The notes below the pieces were generated by a model, which ran no database searches, had not been told where the DNA came from, and was given only the letters and a program-made list of their open reading frames with translations. Below, piece by piece: positions 21,383 through 31,160 of a stretch of 64,000 nucleotides of DNA (its first letter is position 1; each line of letters starts with the position of its first letter). Position numbers and translations under genes: made by a program. This DNA is from H111-94 sp034436045 (lineage in GTDB: Bacteria > Chloroflexota > Ktedonobacteria > Ktedonobacterales > Ktedonobacteraceae). The stretch is from NCBI GenBank assembly GCA_034436045.1, contig DAOTVZ010000205.1:1-64000 (forward strand), in the 5' to 3' direction.

Positions 21383-22606
21383 TTACTCCTCCTTTGCCAG
21401 TTCGAGCTGTTGCCAACGCAAACGTCCTTTGAGCGCGGACATCCTGCTCTGTATCGCCGAGCACAGGTTTAGCAAGCGCATTCCCCAGCGAACACAGTGG
21501 TTCCAGAACAGGTTGTGCGTCACTAGCACATAATGTTTGTAATACTCCTCATTGGCCCATTGACGTTTGGCCTGACTGCCCGCGCCTGCCGTCAGGTCTA
21601 CCCAGGTAATACCCTGCGACATCGCGTATTGCAGACTAGCCTTCGTGGTCAGCATCATCACGCTGTAGCGACCCCAGGCCGGATCAAAGCCGGAAAAGTA
21701 CAGCGACATACCATCTCCCTCGAAGAGCAGAAGTTGCATGGCTACCACCTGCCCATCCACGATCATACGCGCCAGGGCCACTCGCCGCTGCCAACTCAGC
21801 ATCGTAGCAATGAGCAGCATAAAGGCGCGACTGGTCGCGCTGGCGAAATAATCGCTATGGCGTTTCATGTTCATTGCGTGTGCGCGCTGGCGATGCAGCA
21901 GAAACAGTTGTGGCAACGCAGCCAGGATGGCTTCAGGTGAGGTCAGAATCTCTACGTGTGCCATGCGCCCTTCGCGCAGCAGACGATTGCGATAGCGAGG
22001 TAGATTGCTACGCAGATTTTTACTGAGCGCGCGTTGATAGGTCGTCCAGTCGGATGGAAGACGAATGGCAAGCCAGCCCATGACGGCACGGGTTATCAGA
22101 TGCCAGCCCTGTTCATGCACATACGCTCTGATTGTCGCGCTAAGGTCGGCAGGCGTGTGGGCCAGCGCTAACACATCCCACTGTCCCCGTTGCTCCGCAA
22201 GATATGCCAGACCATGACACATACCGACTTGCTCGTAGCCCGGCACGAATAACGGCCCAAGTGTGTCTGTCAGCGCACCGTGTCCCTGGCCGAGCCAGCG
22301 TAGCACACGCAAACGCAACGGGCCACAGCGATAATGCTGACAATACATCGGCAGCACGCCAACCAGCGTGCCCTCCTGCTCGTAGAGCAGCAAGACCCAG
22401 AGTTGTGCGCCGCCCTTATTGTTATCAGCATCGACAAAAATGTGCCACCACGTCGTCAGCCAGTCGAGGCGCTGAAAACAGGTGGCGCGTGGAAGACGGG
22501 CGAGCAGCATATCCCACTCACTGTTCAGCGCCACCAGTTCGGCGCTCTGCGCAACCCGTTTGAGGGAAAGGGTTGAGGCCGCCATGTCTGTTATCAAGTA
22601 CTGCAT
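21383..22606 (-). CDS. CelD/BcsL-family acetyltransferase (GNAT fold)
   Basis: 407 aa. Segments WDMLLARLPRATCFQRLDWL and TTWWHIFVD, and later RSNLPRYRNRLLREGRM followed by a helix-rich region and SLYFSGFDPAWGRYSVMMLT, match the CelD/BcsL group of paired GNAT domains found in cellulose and exopolysaccharide loci. It probably acetylates or otherwise acylates a glycan precursor. It lies 1 bp before the phosphodiesterase start and 40 bp after the glycosyltransferase stop, so it is part of the operon. Confidence 0.82.
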   Translation of the reverse strand: MQYLITDMAASTLSLKRVAQSAELVALNSEWDMLLARLPRATCFQRLDWLTTWWHIFVDADNNKGGAQLWVLLLYEQEGTLVGVLPMYCQHYRCGPLRLRVLRWLGQGHGALTDTLGPLFVPGYEQVGMCHGLAYLAEQRGQWDVLALAHTPADLSATIRAYVHEQGWHLITRAVMGWLAIRLPSDWTTYQRALSKNLRSNLPRYRNRLLREGRMAHVEILTSPEAILAALPQLFLLHRQRAHAMNMKRHSDYFASATSRAFMLLIATMLSWQRRVALARMIVDGQVVAMQLLLFEGDGMSLYFSGFDPAWGRYSVMMLTTKASLQYAMSQGITWVDLTAGAGSQAKRQWANEEYYKHYVLVTHNLFWNHCVRWGMRLLNLCSAIQSRMSALKGRLRWQQLELAKEE

Positions 22607-22646
22607 ACCTTTTCCTCTTCTTAAATTTTGTTACATAATCGTGTCC

Positions 22647-23798
22647 CTACGCCGGGGAAGACAGACATGTTTGCTGATAAACCTGCTCATAGACGCGGCA
22701 GGTGGCGCGCGCACAGGCTTCCACAGTGAACGACTGCACCTGTTGCTGTCCCAGGCGTATCAGGCGCGTGCGCAGGGCGGAGTCCGTGAGCAGGTTGGTC
22801 AGCGCGGTGGCCAGGGATGCGGGGTGGGTGCAATCGACGCGCAACACGGCCTCACCCGTGATCTCCTCGTGCGCGGCCTCCGGGCTGGCAACGACGGGTA
22901 TCTGAAAGGCCATCGCTTCCAGCGTTGGCAGGCCGAAGCCTTCGTAGTGCGAGGGAAACACAAGTGCGCTGGCTCCGGTATATAGCACACCCAGATCGTA
23001 GTCCGAAACCCACCCTACCTGATGAATACGCGACCGGTACGCTGATTGCTCAATCTGCTGCAAGACGCCCGCGCTGCCTGCGCCCACGCCACCGCTCAAC
23101 ACGAGATGCAGATCGGGGAAACGGTCCGCGATCAGCTCGAAGGCAGCGATCAGCGTCTCCACGTTCTTATGTGGCACGATTCGACCAACATGCAGGAGAT
23201 AACGCGGACCGTACCGGCGCTGCATGGCCTGTACATGTGTCGGCAGCACGGCGTTGTAGGGCAGCGAAGAGCGAATAGCATTATGAATGATGTGAATGCG
23301 TTCCGATGGAATATGCCAGAAGGTGGTTAATTCATCTCGCGTGCGTTCAGAGATGGCAATGATACCTTGTGCGCGCCTGACACTTTCATATAAGAGCGAT
23401 TGCCAGTACAGCCGTGCATAGAGCGGCAACGGCTGTGAACGATGCAGAAAGGCCAGATCATGCACGGTGATAACCAGCGGCCCCTGCCAGCCGATAGGCG
23501 CGACAAAAGTGGGCACATGCAGCAGATCGGGTTTGAGACGGCGCATAATTTCTGGCACGATGACCTGGTGCTGCACCAGCAGACCACGCCAGGAGAAGAG
23601 TCGCACGTTATGAATAGAGATGCTGCCGCACTGAGGCGTATCTCGTAGTAGCGCCTGGTAGGCACGTGAACGCGCAGTAATCACAATATACTCGTTATCG
23701 CTTTCAATACGCGCCAGTCCTTCCAGCAACGCGCGTCCGGCGAAGAGCATGCCCCCCGGCTCTTTTTCAGCAATTAACAGATCAATCACAATACGCAT
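22647..23798 (-). CDS. Glycosyltransferase family 4
   Basis: 383 aa. The start is set at the Met giving MRIVIDLLIAEKEPGGMLFA; an in-frame ATG 24 bp upstream is also possible. The C-terminal Rossmann half has YLLHVGRIVPHKNVETLIAA, then FPSHYEGFGLPTLEAMAFQ with the E-x7-E pattern of retaining GT-B enzymes and PVVASPEAAHEEI. It adds a sugar (often mannose) to the lipid-linked repeat unit in the cytoplasm. It lies between the Wzy-Wzx fusion and the acetyltransferase on the same strand. Confidence 0.92.
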   Translation of the reverse strand: MRIVIDLLIAEKEPGGMLFAGRALLEGLARIESDNEYIVITARSRAYQALLRDTPQCGSISIHNVRLFSWRGLLVQHQVIVPEIMRRLKPDLLHVPTFVAPIGWQGPLVITVHDLAFLHRSQPLPLYARLYWQSLLYESVRRAQGIIAISERTRDELTTFWHIPSERIHIIHNAIRSSLPYNAVLPTHVQAMQRRYGPRYLLHVGRIVPHKNVETLIAAFELIADRFPDLHLVLSGGVGAGSAGVLQQIEQSAYRSRIHQVGWVSDYDLGVLYTGASALVFPSHYEGFGLPTLEAMAFQIPVVASPEAAHEEITGEAVLRVDCTHPASLATALTNLLTDSALRTRLIRLGQQQVQSFTVEACARATCRVYEQVYQQTCLSSPA

Positions 23799-23842
23799 GG
23801 CAATGTACAGTTCCTTTCTCATCTTTGTCTAGCACAATAATT

Positions 23843-26800
23843 TCAAACCTGGACACGCGGCAAAATCAGTGTGGTGCGTTCAGCTACATCCTGACTGTTC
23901 CAGGCGAGGCTTCTGTCAGGTGCGGCAGGGCACGGCTTTTGCTGACCACGTAGCAGCAGTTGACGGAACCTATACAGATCGTGGCGCGTCAGAGAGCCGG
24001 TGCAGAGTGCGCAGAGCAACGCGAGGCTGAGAGCGACAGATATAACCAGTAGAGGTGATAGATGCGGTTGCCAGAGCAGAAAAAGCAGCATGGGCAGATT
24101 GCCAATCCCTACCATGCAAAGTGTACCCACAATGCGCAGTGGGTTGATATAGCAACGCAACAGCCAGAGCAGCAGGCAGAAGCCAACGCCTTCGCTAAGC
24201 AGCGCCGCAATTCCCGCGCCTATACCCTGCCAGAAGGGGATCAGCAGCAGGTTGAGCAGCAGGTTTGTGGCCCCTGAAAGCATCGTTACCGGCAAAATAT
24301 ATTGCTCTGCGTGTACTGCGGTGCAGGCGCGAACCGCCAACTGATTGAAAAAGGTGAGTGCCATTGCCCAGAGCAGTAAGTACACCAGCGGCGTCGCCGG
24401 AGCAAATTGAGGCCCACCAAGCAGATTGACCAGCGCCCCGGCCTGTGAGCAGAGCAGCAAGAGCAGAGGCAGAGTGAGCAGGGCCAGTATACGCACCGCC
24501 TCACTATAGACCTGAGCGAACTGCCAACGCCCGGTGGCGAATGTTTTGCAGAAGAGCGGATAGAGGCCCCCGGCGTAGGCCAGCACAGGTGCGAGCAGCG
24601 GATCAGTGATGCGCGAAGCCAGCGCGTACCAGCCCACGTCGCGCGCACCACTCAGCAAGGTCAGTGCCAGCATATCGAACTGAGCGGAAAGCAGCATCAT
24701 CACATTGTAACCATTCAGAGGTAAGCTGGCACGTAACAGAGCCAGGGCCGTGTGCAGATTGAAACGCGGTCGCAGGCCATAGCGACGAGAGGCTCGCCAG
24801 ATTAGCAGCAGGCAGAAGGGCAGATCGGAATAGAGCATTAGCACATAAATCCAGGTAAAGGGCCAGTGCGCCAGCACCACCACCATGGTGAGAGCTGCTG
24901 TGATAATGCGGTTAGAGACCTCAAGCAGTGCGACAGGGGTGATGTGCTCTTCCGCACGAAAGCCATGCTCAAAAACAGTGCGCAGGCCATTAAATGAATA
25001 GCTGAAGAACAGTGTTACGCTGCCAAGCAAGAAAAGTCGGCGTTGCTCCGCACTCAAGGGCAAGAGCAGCGTCACGATAACGGCCATGCCAACGCTCAGC
25101 AACGTTGTTAGCAGGCGGGTACCGGCAGCATAACTCAATGTTACCCTCCATTGGCGGCGTGGCTGAAGGCTCAGATTGCGTACCAGGAGCGGATCCATAC
25201 CAGTACAGGTGAGCAGGGCAAAAATGGCCAGAAACGGCAGCGTTGCGCTATATTCACCGTAGCGCGCAGGGCCTAGATAACGCGCCAGTAGCGCGGTCGT
25301 TGGAAAGATAATCGGAACGGCAAGGCCCCACGAGAGCAGTTGCACGATCACAGAGCGTCCCGTTCTCTTGCCGTTAGCAGCGTTATAAGACCCGATAGCG
25401 GAACCATCTGTTGCGGGAACAGTAGTGGCTCCTTGCGCTTTAACCCGGCGCGTATCCTCCTCACGCCGCTTTGTCGGCAGATGCCACCAGCGCCCGGACA
25501 TCCATGCAGCAGGACGCGCGCCTGTATAATGCCGACAGTTATCTTCGGTATAGCCCAGGGCCAGGCCGACCAGTAGAAACAGGAACACACTCCCCTCTAC
25601 CTTATCGAGAGGTACATCAAAGAAACCCGTTAGCATAGTGGCTGCACAGGCCAGCAGCGCGGCCAGCGCTAAGACCTGCCGTTCTCGTTGCTTTTGTCGG
25701 CGGGCCGACCAGTAACTGTGCCAGCAGGTATAGCCTATACTGAGCAGGAACAGCACGCCGCTCAGCAGCCAGAACACGCCGCTCTCCAGTGCCAGCTCCA
25801 GGTACTGATTGTGTACGCTGATCCCTTGTGGATTTAGCTGTGTGGCCTGGCTGACGATGAGTTGAGCATAGTAAGTAGGAAATTGTTGCAGACCAATACC
25901 GATCCAGGGATGAGAGCCGATCAGGTTGAGCGCGACCTGCGCCAGAAAGAGGCGATTGTCGGTAGATGAGGCGTCATGGGCGAAGCGTGCCAGCAGCGGC
26001 CCCGGAAAGAGCAGTAGCGCACCCGCGACGATGATGCCTATTGCCAGCAGCCAGCGTCGATGCCGCGTCATGAGGAGTGCCATCACGAGCATAAGACCAA
26101 CGGCAAAGGCGGCACTGCGGGTTCCAGAGCCGAAGATGGCCGCCGTGCAGGCAATCGTCATGAGCGCACCAATGATCCGTTCGCGGCGGCGCGTGCCGAG
26201 CAGCCAGCAGCTAAGCGCAATGGCGAAGAGGTTGGTCAGATAGAGGCCAAGTGTGACGGCACCATCAAACGGCCCCCATAGGCGACCGAGCGTCTGCGCG
26301 GGATTCTGCGCCGAGCTATCTTCCAGCAACGTCGGCAGCATGATACCTAATGCTTGCGCCAACGTGATAAAGAACAGGGGTAGATTGACCAGCAGCGCGG
26401 CGAGCAGCAGGCTGATGGGGCGTTTGACGTGCGCGGTCAGCCACGTGCCACACAAGAAGGCCAGCACCAGCAGTACCACCCCATACAGGCGCTTATCTGC
26501 GCCATAAGCGTTAAGCGCGCTAGCGACCTGCGGCACATGGATAAACGAGATAAACGCGATAGCCAGAAAGAACAGAGCCAGCAGATGGGACAGGCGCAAC
26601 GGAGCCAGTGGACGACGCAGCAGCGCGACCAGCAGGCAGAGCAGCAGGGCAGGCTCAACAGGGCGCATGGTATGTCCTGGCAAGGGCAACAGTAGCGAGG
26701 GCAGACCGGCCCCGGCGAAAACCAGCAGCAGAGCAAACGACGGTTGACACAGCGCCCACAACCCTATACCAACCACTATGAGCAGGATGAGCGGCCAGAG

Positions 26801-27025
26801 CGGAGACGGTGCGAGCGCGCAGCTCACGATAATCAGCGCAAAGAGCAACACACCGAGCAGGTTGAGTCGCCAGCGTTTGCGCACCAGCCACGACAGAACG
26901 GCATTTCCAGCATCACGATCAATGCGACGACTAGCTGATTGAGCGGTTTCAAGAAATGCAGCACTAGCGGCGTATAAATTGCTTGTTGCCGGTTGCCTGT
27001 ATCGGCGGTGTAGTGGGAAATGCAT
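23843..27025 (-). CDS. Fused O-antigen polymerase (Wzy/O-antigen ligase type) and flippase (Wzx type)
   Basis: 1060 aa in one uninterrupted frame. Residues 50-490 form about a dozen membrane segments with the Wzy_C-type core GSGTRSAAF, NRLFLAQVALNLIGSHPWIG and SVHNQYLELALESG. Residues 491-556 are a hydrophilic linker with charged stretches (LPTKRREEDTRRVKAQG). Residues 557-1030 are a second multi-span domain of the polysaccharide flippase family: TTALLARYLGPARYGEYSAT, later LPLNGYNVMMLLSAQFDMLA. The ATG at 27025 is preceded by AAAGGGAG and overlaps the upstream gene by 62 bp. Polymerase and flippase are normally separate proteins, so the fusion is unusual. Confidence 0.88.
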   Translation of the reverse strand: MHFPLHRRYRQPATSNLYAASAAFLETAQSASRRIDRDAGNAVLSWLVRKRWRLNLLGVLLFALIIVSCALAPSPLWPLILLIVVGIGLWALCQPSFALLLVFAGAGLPSLLLPLPGHTMRPVEPALLLCLLVALLRRPLAPLRLSHLLALFFLAIAFISFIHVPQVASALNAYGADKRLYGVVLLVLAFLCGTWLTAHVKRPISLLLAALLVNLPLFFITLAQALGIMLPTLLEDSSAQNPAQTLGRLWGPFDGAVTLGLYLTNLFAIALSCWLLGTRRRERIIGALMTIACTAAIFGSGTRSAAFAVGLMLVMALLMTRHRRWLLAIGIIVAGALLLFPGPLLARFAHDASSTDNRLFLAQVALNLIGSHPWIGIGLQQFPTYYAQLIVSQATQLNPQGISVHNQYLELALESGVFWLLSGVLFLLSIGYTCWHSYWSARRQKQRERQVLALAALLACAATMLTGFFDVPLDKVEGSVFLFLLVGLALGYTEDNCRHYTGARPAAWMSGRWWHLPTKRREEDTRRVKAQGATTVPATDGSAIGSYNAANGKRTGRSVIVQLLSWGLAVPIIFPTTALLARYLGPARYGEYSATLPFLAIFALLTCTGMDPLLVRNLSLQPRRQWRVTLSYAAGTRLLTTLLSVGMAVIVTLLLPLSAEQRRLFLLGSVTLFFSYSFNGLRTVFEHGFRAEEHITPVALLEVSNRIITAALTMVVVLAHWPFTWIYVLMLYSDLPFCLLLIWRASRRYGLRPRFNLHTALALLRASLPLNGYNVMMLLSAQFDMLALTLLSGARDVGWYALASRITDPLLAPVLAYAGGLYPLFCKTFATGRWQFAQVYSEAVRILALLTLPLLLLLCSQAGALVNLLGGPQFAPATPLVYLLLWAMALTFFNQLAVRACTAVHAEQYILPVTMLSGATNLLLNLLLIPFWQGIGAGIAALLSEGVGFCLLLWLLRCYINPLRIVGTLCMVGIGNLPMLLFLLWQPHLSPLLVISVALSLALLCALCTGSLTRHDLYRFRQLLLRGQQKPCPAAPDRSLAWNSQDVAERTTLILPRVQV

Positions 27026-28748
27026 GATTTCCGTTTCTCCCTTTGCTAAAAAGCCGACTACCCATACTGCCCACGCTCTGCACCTCAGCCGGTGGCGTAT
27101 CGATGTTCGCCGCTGTCGGCGGTGGTGTTGCCGGGTGGGGCGCTGTAACAGCCGGAACTATTGTTGTCTGCCGTTTACGCTGCAAGTAGGCGTTGCGTGC
27201 ATACAGCGATGAGTGATGATGCGCGGTTTGCCGATTGATAATGACGCCAAGTACAGGCGCGCCCACACGCTGTAAGGTCTGGTCAGCCGCTATGAGCGCT
27301 TCGTCACGCTCCTTGCCCGCCTCTATGACCAGCAGCGTGGCAGATACAACCGAGGCCAGTGCCAGCGCATCAGCGTGGCGCTTCAGAGCAGGTGCATCAA
27401 AGAGGACAAAATCCAGCACCGGCGCTACACCCTGACCACCGAGCAACCAGGATAACAGTAGTACTAACTCTTGTGAACGCAGGATCGTGGGCGGATGCGC
27501 CGAGGGTGGTCCTGCTGGCAGAAACCAGAGGTTCGGAATATGCGTCAACCACTGGTCGCGCCATGCTTGAACAATATCGCGCCGAAACTGATAAACCTCG
27601 GACATGCTATTTACCAGCCCCTTCATGTTCTGGCGCAGAAATAGCTTGTGCAGGAAAGGAGCGCGTAGACTGGCATCGATCAGCAGGACACGTTTACCCA
27701 TTTGCGCCAGCGTTAGCGCCAGATAGGTGGCCGTCAGCGTCGTGCCACTCCCCGATTGCATACCCGTCAGCAGCAGGACGCGCCGCCCTTGCTGCTGGCA
27801 AACTTTACAGAGACCGGTGCCGATGGCCATAAAATCGCGTTCCAATATTTCATCGGCAATTCCCATCACCATCATCCCCGGCACCAGGGGCGAGACACTG
27901 GCACGTGCCACCGCACCCAACGGTGTGAGCGAAGTCATATGAATCACATCCTCTGTCGTCTTGATCGTCGTATCCAACCAGTCCAACAGCAACGCCAGCG
28001 CCAGCGAGAGGAGCAGCCCTAATAAAGCCGCAATTATCGTGTTCAGCGTGACATGAGGGGCGCTCGGACGCTCTGGCGGCGTGGCTACCTGCACCTGGCT
28101 GATGACATTGCCGACCTGGAGTATCTGGAACTGCACCTGCTGATAACTGTTCAGCGTAGCATTATAATTGGCCTGATCGCTGCTAAGTTTGTCACGTTGA
28201 CGAGTCAAAGTGTCAATATTGGCATTGTTGGCCTGCAAAACATTGAGCTGCGCTTGATCATTATCAATCTGCGTCCTCTGCGTCGCCATGAGATTGTTCA
28301 GTTGAGTGGATTGGTTTTGCAACGGTAGCAGTATCTTTTTAATCTGAAGCGCAATGAATACCTGGGCCACCGTATTGGCAATTTGCGCCGCCTGCGTTGC
28401 CGAGTGCGCGGTGGCACGAATCTCAATGATCTGTGTATTCTGCTCTGGTGCGGCGCTGACGTTCGCTTGCAGGTCCTGCAAGGTCACGCCGGGTACCTGC
28501 TGCGCCACCTGCGTCAAGACATCATTGCTGGTTATCAGGAGTGCGTAGCTCACCGCCAGCGCCTGGTTAGCAAAGACGCTGCTGCTATCCGTGACTCCCG
28601 TACCATTGACCTGAATGAGTGTGCTGGCTTGATACGTGGGCGCAATCATGCTGCTGACGATAAAAGTTACGAAAGCGCAGACGCTCGTGCAGAGCAGGAT
28701 GAACCACAACCAGTGACGTATGACACCGCTATAATAACGTAGTTGCAT
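26964..28748 (-). CDS. Wzc-like chain-length regulator with degenerate tyrosine-kinase domain
   Basis: 594 aa. The N-terminal Wzz domain has a membrane span (WLWFILLCTSVCAFVTFIVS), a periplasm-facing coiled-coil region of about 150 residues and a second span near residues 235-255 (TIIAALLGLLLSLALALLLD). The C-terminal half resembles BY-kinases (CpsD/Wzc): LTGMQSGSGTTLTATYLA, VLLIDASLRAPFLHKLF, FVLFDAPAL. The Walker A lysine is Thr (ACG codon) and the DxD of the A' motif is DxS, while Walker B is kept. It may therefore not phosphorylate and could act as a regulatory scaffold. The C-terminal tail is Pro/Thr-rich with few tyrosines. Confidence 0.85.
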   Translation of the reverse strand: MQLRYYSGVIRHWLWFILLCTSVCAFVTFIVSSMIAPTYQASTLIQVNGTGVTDSSSVFANQALAVSYALLITSNDVLTQVAQQVPGVTLQDLQANVSAAPEQNTQIIEIRATAHSATQAAQIANTVAQVFIALQIKKILLPLQNQSTQLNNLMATQRTQIDNDQAQLNVLQANNANIDTLTRQRDKLSSDQANYNATLNSYQQVQFQILQVGNVISQVQVATPPERPSAPHVTLNTIIAALLGLLLSLALALLLDWLDTTIKTTEDVIHMTSLTPLGAVARASVSPLVPGMMVMGIADEILERDFMAIGTGLCKVCQQQGRRVLLLTGMQSGSGTTLTATYLALTLAQMGKRVLLIDASLRAPFLHKLFLRQNMKGLVNSMSEVYQFRRDIVQAWRDQWLTHIPNLWFLPAGPPSAHPPTILRSQELVLLLSWLLGGQGVAPVLDFVLFDAPALKRHADALALASVVSATLLVIEAGKERDEALIAADQTLQRVGAPVLGVIINRQTAHHHSSLYARNAYLQRKRQTTIVPAVTAPHPATPPPTAANIDTPPAEVQSVGSMGSRLFSKGRNGNHAFPTTPPIQATGNKQFIRR

Positions 28749-28773
28749 AAAACCTTTTTCTCTCCTCTTCTAA

Positions 28774-29484
28774 TCAGTACGCACCCATCCCATGCCAGAC
28801 TGCCGGAAGTGTGCGGGCCAGGATATACAGGTCTAACCACAACGAACGCTGCAAGACATAGGTGCAATCGAGCAGGCCACGCTGCTCGTAGTCAGTAGTA
28901 GAACGACCACAGATCTGCCAGAGACCGGTCAAGCCGGGGCGCACCGCCTGCCGTAGCTCGATGAGATTGCCAAAGGCCGCCTGCTCTGAAAACTGAATGG
29001 CGCGCGGTCCCACGAGGCTCATCTCGCCCTTCAAAATATTGAGCATCTGCGGTAGCTCGTCCAGGCTGCTGCGCCGCAAGAGCGCACCCAATTTTGTAAC
29101 ACGTGGATCATCCTTGAGCTTGCCCATGCGCTCCCACTCTGCCCGCAACTGTGGATGACGCGCCAGGTAGCGGTCGGCATCGGCGACCATGCTGCGAATT
29201 TTGTAGATGACAAATGGCCGACCACGATAGCCGACACGCACCTGCCGATAGAAAAGCGGGCCACCATCTTCATAAAGCATCACCAGCGCAATAAAAGGTA
29301 GAAGCAGAGCCAGCAAACACAGGCCACCGCCAGCCACCACAATGTCCAGCGCGCGCCTGATCACGGCATAGAAAAATGCCGTGTACTGGTTGCTAAAAAA
29401 CGCGGGATACGTGCACCTCGCATCATCCTCCCTCCGTCTTACAACAGCCCCGCACGATTCCAACATCAGCTCACTTTGTCCCAT
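28774..29484 (-). CDS. Polyprenyl-phosphate sugar-1-phosphate transferase (WcaJ/PglC-type)
   Basis: 236 aa. It starts glycan repeat-unit assembly by moving a sugar-1-phosphate from a nucleotide sugar to undecaprenyl phosphate at the inner membrane face. One re-entrant hydrophobic helix lies at about residues 45-72. Then follow GPLFYRQVRVGYRGRPFVIY, KIRSM, the catalytic SSLDELPQMLNILKGEMSLV, GPRA and GLTGLWQICGRS. It lacks the four-span N-terminal domain of full WcaJ. The start ATG overlaps the stop of the upstream glycosyltransferase by one base (TAATG) with GGAGG before it, so translation is coupled. Confidence 0.93.
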   Translation of the reverse strand: MGQSELMLESCGAVVRRREDDARCTYPAFFSNQYTAFFYAVIRRALDIVVAGGGLCLLALLLPFIALVMLYEDGGPLFYRQVRVGYRGRPFVIYKIRSMVADADRYLARHPQLRAEWERMGKLKDDPRVTKLGALLRRSSLDELPQMLNILKGEMSLVGPRAIQFSEQAAFGNLIELRQAVRPGLTGLWQICGRSTTDYEQRGLLDCTYVLQRSLWLDLYILARTLPAVWHGMGAY

Positions 29485-30719
29485 TACAGACCTCCGTAAT
29501 GCGTCTTCTGCTGCATGGCGCGCGCGTAAAGCGCCTCAAGCCGGGTAAGAATAGCATCCCAATTGTGATACGCTTCGATATAGCGTCGTCCACATGCAGC
29601 GAGTTGCTGCCACAACGCGGTATCATCCAGCAATCTGAGCGTGGCGGCGGCAAACTGTTCCGGCGTCTCCGCGATCAGCAACTCGCGCCCCGACTCAACT
29701 TGCAGGCCAGCCGCGACGCTCGGACTGGCGATCACAGGCGTACCCAGCGCCATCGCCTCCAGCACCTTGTTCTGAATGCCCACCGCGTAGGGTAACGGGC
29801 AGAGAGCGACATACGCGCGGGCAAGATAGGGACGCAGGTCAGGCACATAGCCGGTGACTTCAACGCGCGCGTCGCGGGTGAGGCGGCACAGCGAGGAAGG
29901 CGGATCGCTGCCCGCGATAATCAGGCGCAGTGTGGGACGTACACGCCAGAGCAATGGCATGATACGTTGCAGCAGCATGGTCGCGCCCGCCACATTGGCA
30001 TGGAAACTCATTTTGCCGGAAAAGATTAGCGTGTCTGGTGCACGCCAACCCGTGTTGCACTGAAAATAGCTCTGATCTAGACCGTGGGGCAATACGCTGA
30101 TCTCCGCTTGCGCTCCCTCTTCTCCTCCATGCTCTCTCGCCTCCGCCAACTGCAAGAATTGTGCGCGCTCACGTGACGATGAAACCAGGATATGGCGAAA
30201 GCGTGTAAGCTGTTCACACTCATAGGCACGCAGGCGCTCTGCCTCGTACCGTCCCCACAGACGCAACAATGGTGTAGCGCCAGCCGTTGCCCCCAACTGA
30301 TAGAGATGGCTCACGCAATCGACGGCGTCCCAGACACAGGGCAGTGGCAACTGTGATGGTGGCGCGGGCAGCATACCGAGTGCACGCACAAATTCAATGT
30401 GCAGCAGATCGTACTGACCACTCTTAATCAAGGTGCCCAGCATAGCACGCAGACGCGCGCTGGCATCAAAGGCAACCTGAAGCGGTTGGGCGGTGGCGAG
30501 CGCGCCCAGACAACGCGCTATTTTAATGCCTCGCCCCTCGTGCAGCGCCGTCACCGCGATACCATCTTTAACCATTGCCCGTGTGTCCGCCACCTCATGT
30601 TTGCCACCACTCAGGGCCAGCACCTGCACTTTATGCCGCCGACCAAGTTGCTGCACAAAGCCATAGGAACGCGCGCGAATACGCGATGGGAGATAGGGTG
30701 TAACGAACAAAATACGCAT
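29484..30719 (-). CDS. Glycosyltransferase, GT-B fold (family 4-like)
   Basis: 411 aa, first gene of the exopolysaccharide operon. MRILFVTPYLPSRIRARSYG is the usual N-terminal donor/acceptor domain start. The C-terminal half has LIFSGKMSFHANVAGATMLL, VTGYVPDLRPYLARAYVALC and GIQNKVLEAMALGTPVIASP, the GT4 pattern with the conserved Glu. GGAGGG lies just before the ATG at 30719. It probably transfers a sugar in the cytoplasm onto the lipid carrier made by the downstream sugar transferase. Confidence 0.92.
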   Translation of the reverse strand: MRILFVTPYLPSRIRARSYGFVQQLGRRHKVQVLALSGGKHEVADTRAMVKDGIAVTALHEGRGIKIARCLGALATAQPLQVAFDASARLRAMLGTLIKSGQYDLLHIEFVRALGMLPAPPSQLPLPCVWDAVDCVSHLYQLGATAGATPLLRLWGRYEAERLRAYECEQLTRFRHILVSSSRERAQFLQLAEAREHGGEEGAQAEISVLPHGLDQSYFQCNTGWRAPDTLIFSGKMSFHANVAGATMLLQRIMPLLWRVRPTLRLIIAGSDPPSSLCRLTRDARVEVTGYVPDLRPYLARAYVALCPLPYAVGIQNKVLEAMALGTPVIASPSVAAGLQVESGRELLIAETPEQFAAATLRLLDDTALWQQLAACGRRYIEAYHNWDAILTRLEALYARAMQQKTHYGGL

Positions 30720-31160
30720 TATGGCCCTCCATCACACGTTGATCCAATAAAAAAAATCCGCCGATTAAAATTAAGCTCAGCATTGCGTAAATAATCTCTA
30801 CCGAAAACAATAATCAGTATGTATTTCTATCGAGGTTAATAAGTTGTGATGTACTGGTAAATTTTCATAAAGATATGTTACAATATATTCACTGTTATTA
30901 CATGCCGTAGGGCTGAGCAATATATATAATGCCCCTTTTTACACAACCTTTTTTAAAAGACGGAGGGTATATTGAAATGTATTGAACAAGCGAGGAAGCC
31001 GCTCTGTTCCCTTCCCCATCCATCATCTGACAATAGGACAGAGGTCATCGTTCCTGGTAGAAACCCCTAGCATATGGTAGAATCGTCAGACGTAAACAGG
31101 TACACGCGGGTCTAGTAGCGCAATATTGTGTGAAGCAGCTTTTGTAGCGATGAAGGATAT
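30720..31160. other. Divergent intergenic region, AT-rich
   Basis: 441 bp between the exopolysaccharide operon (minus) and the TPR gene (plus), clearly richer in A and T than the flanking genes, and so the likely site of both promoters. No hexamer pair close to consensus was found on either strand, and no gene or strong repeat is visible. Confidence 0.5.
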
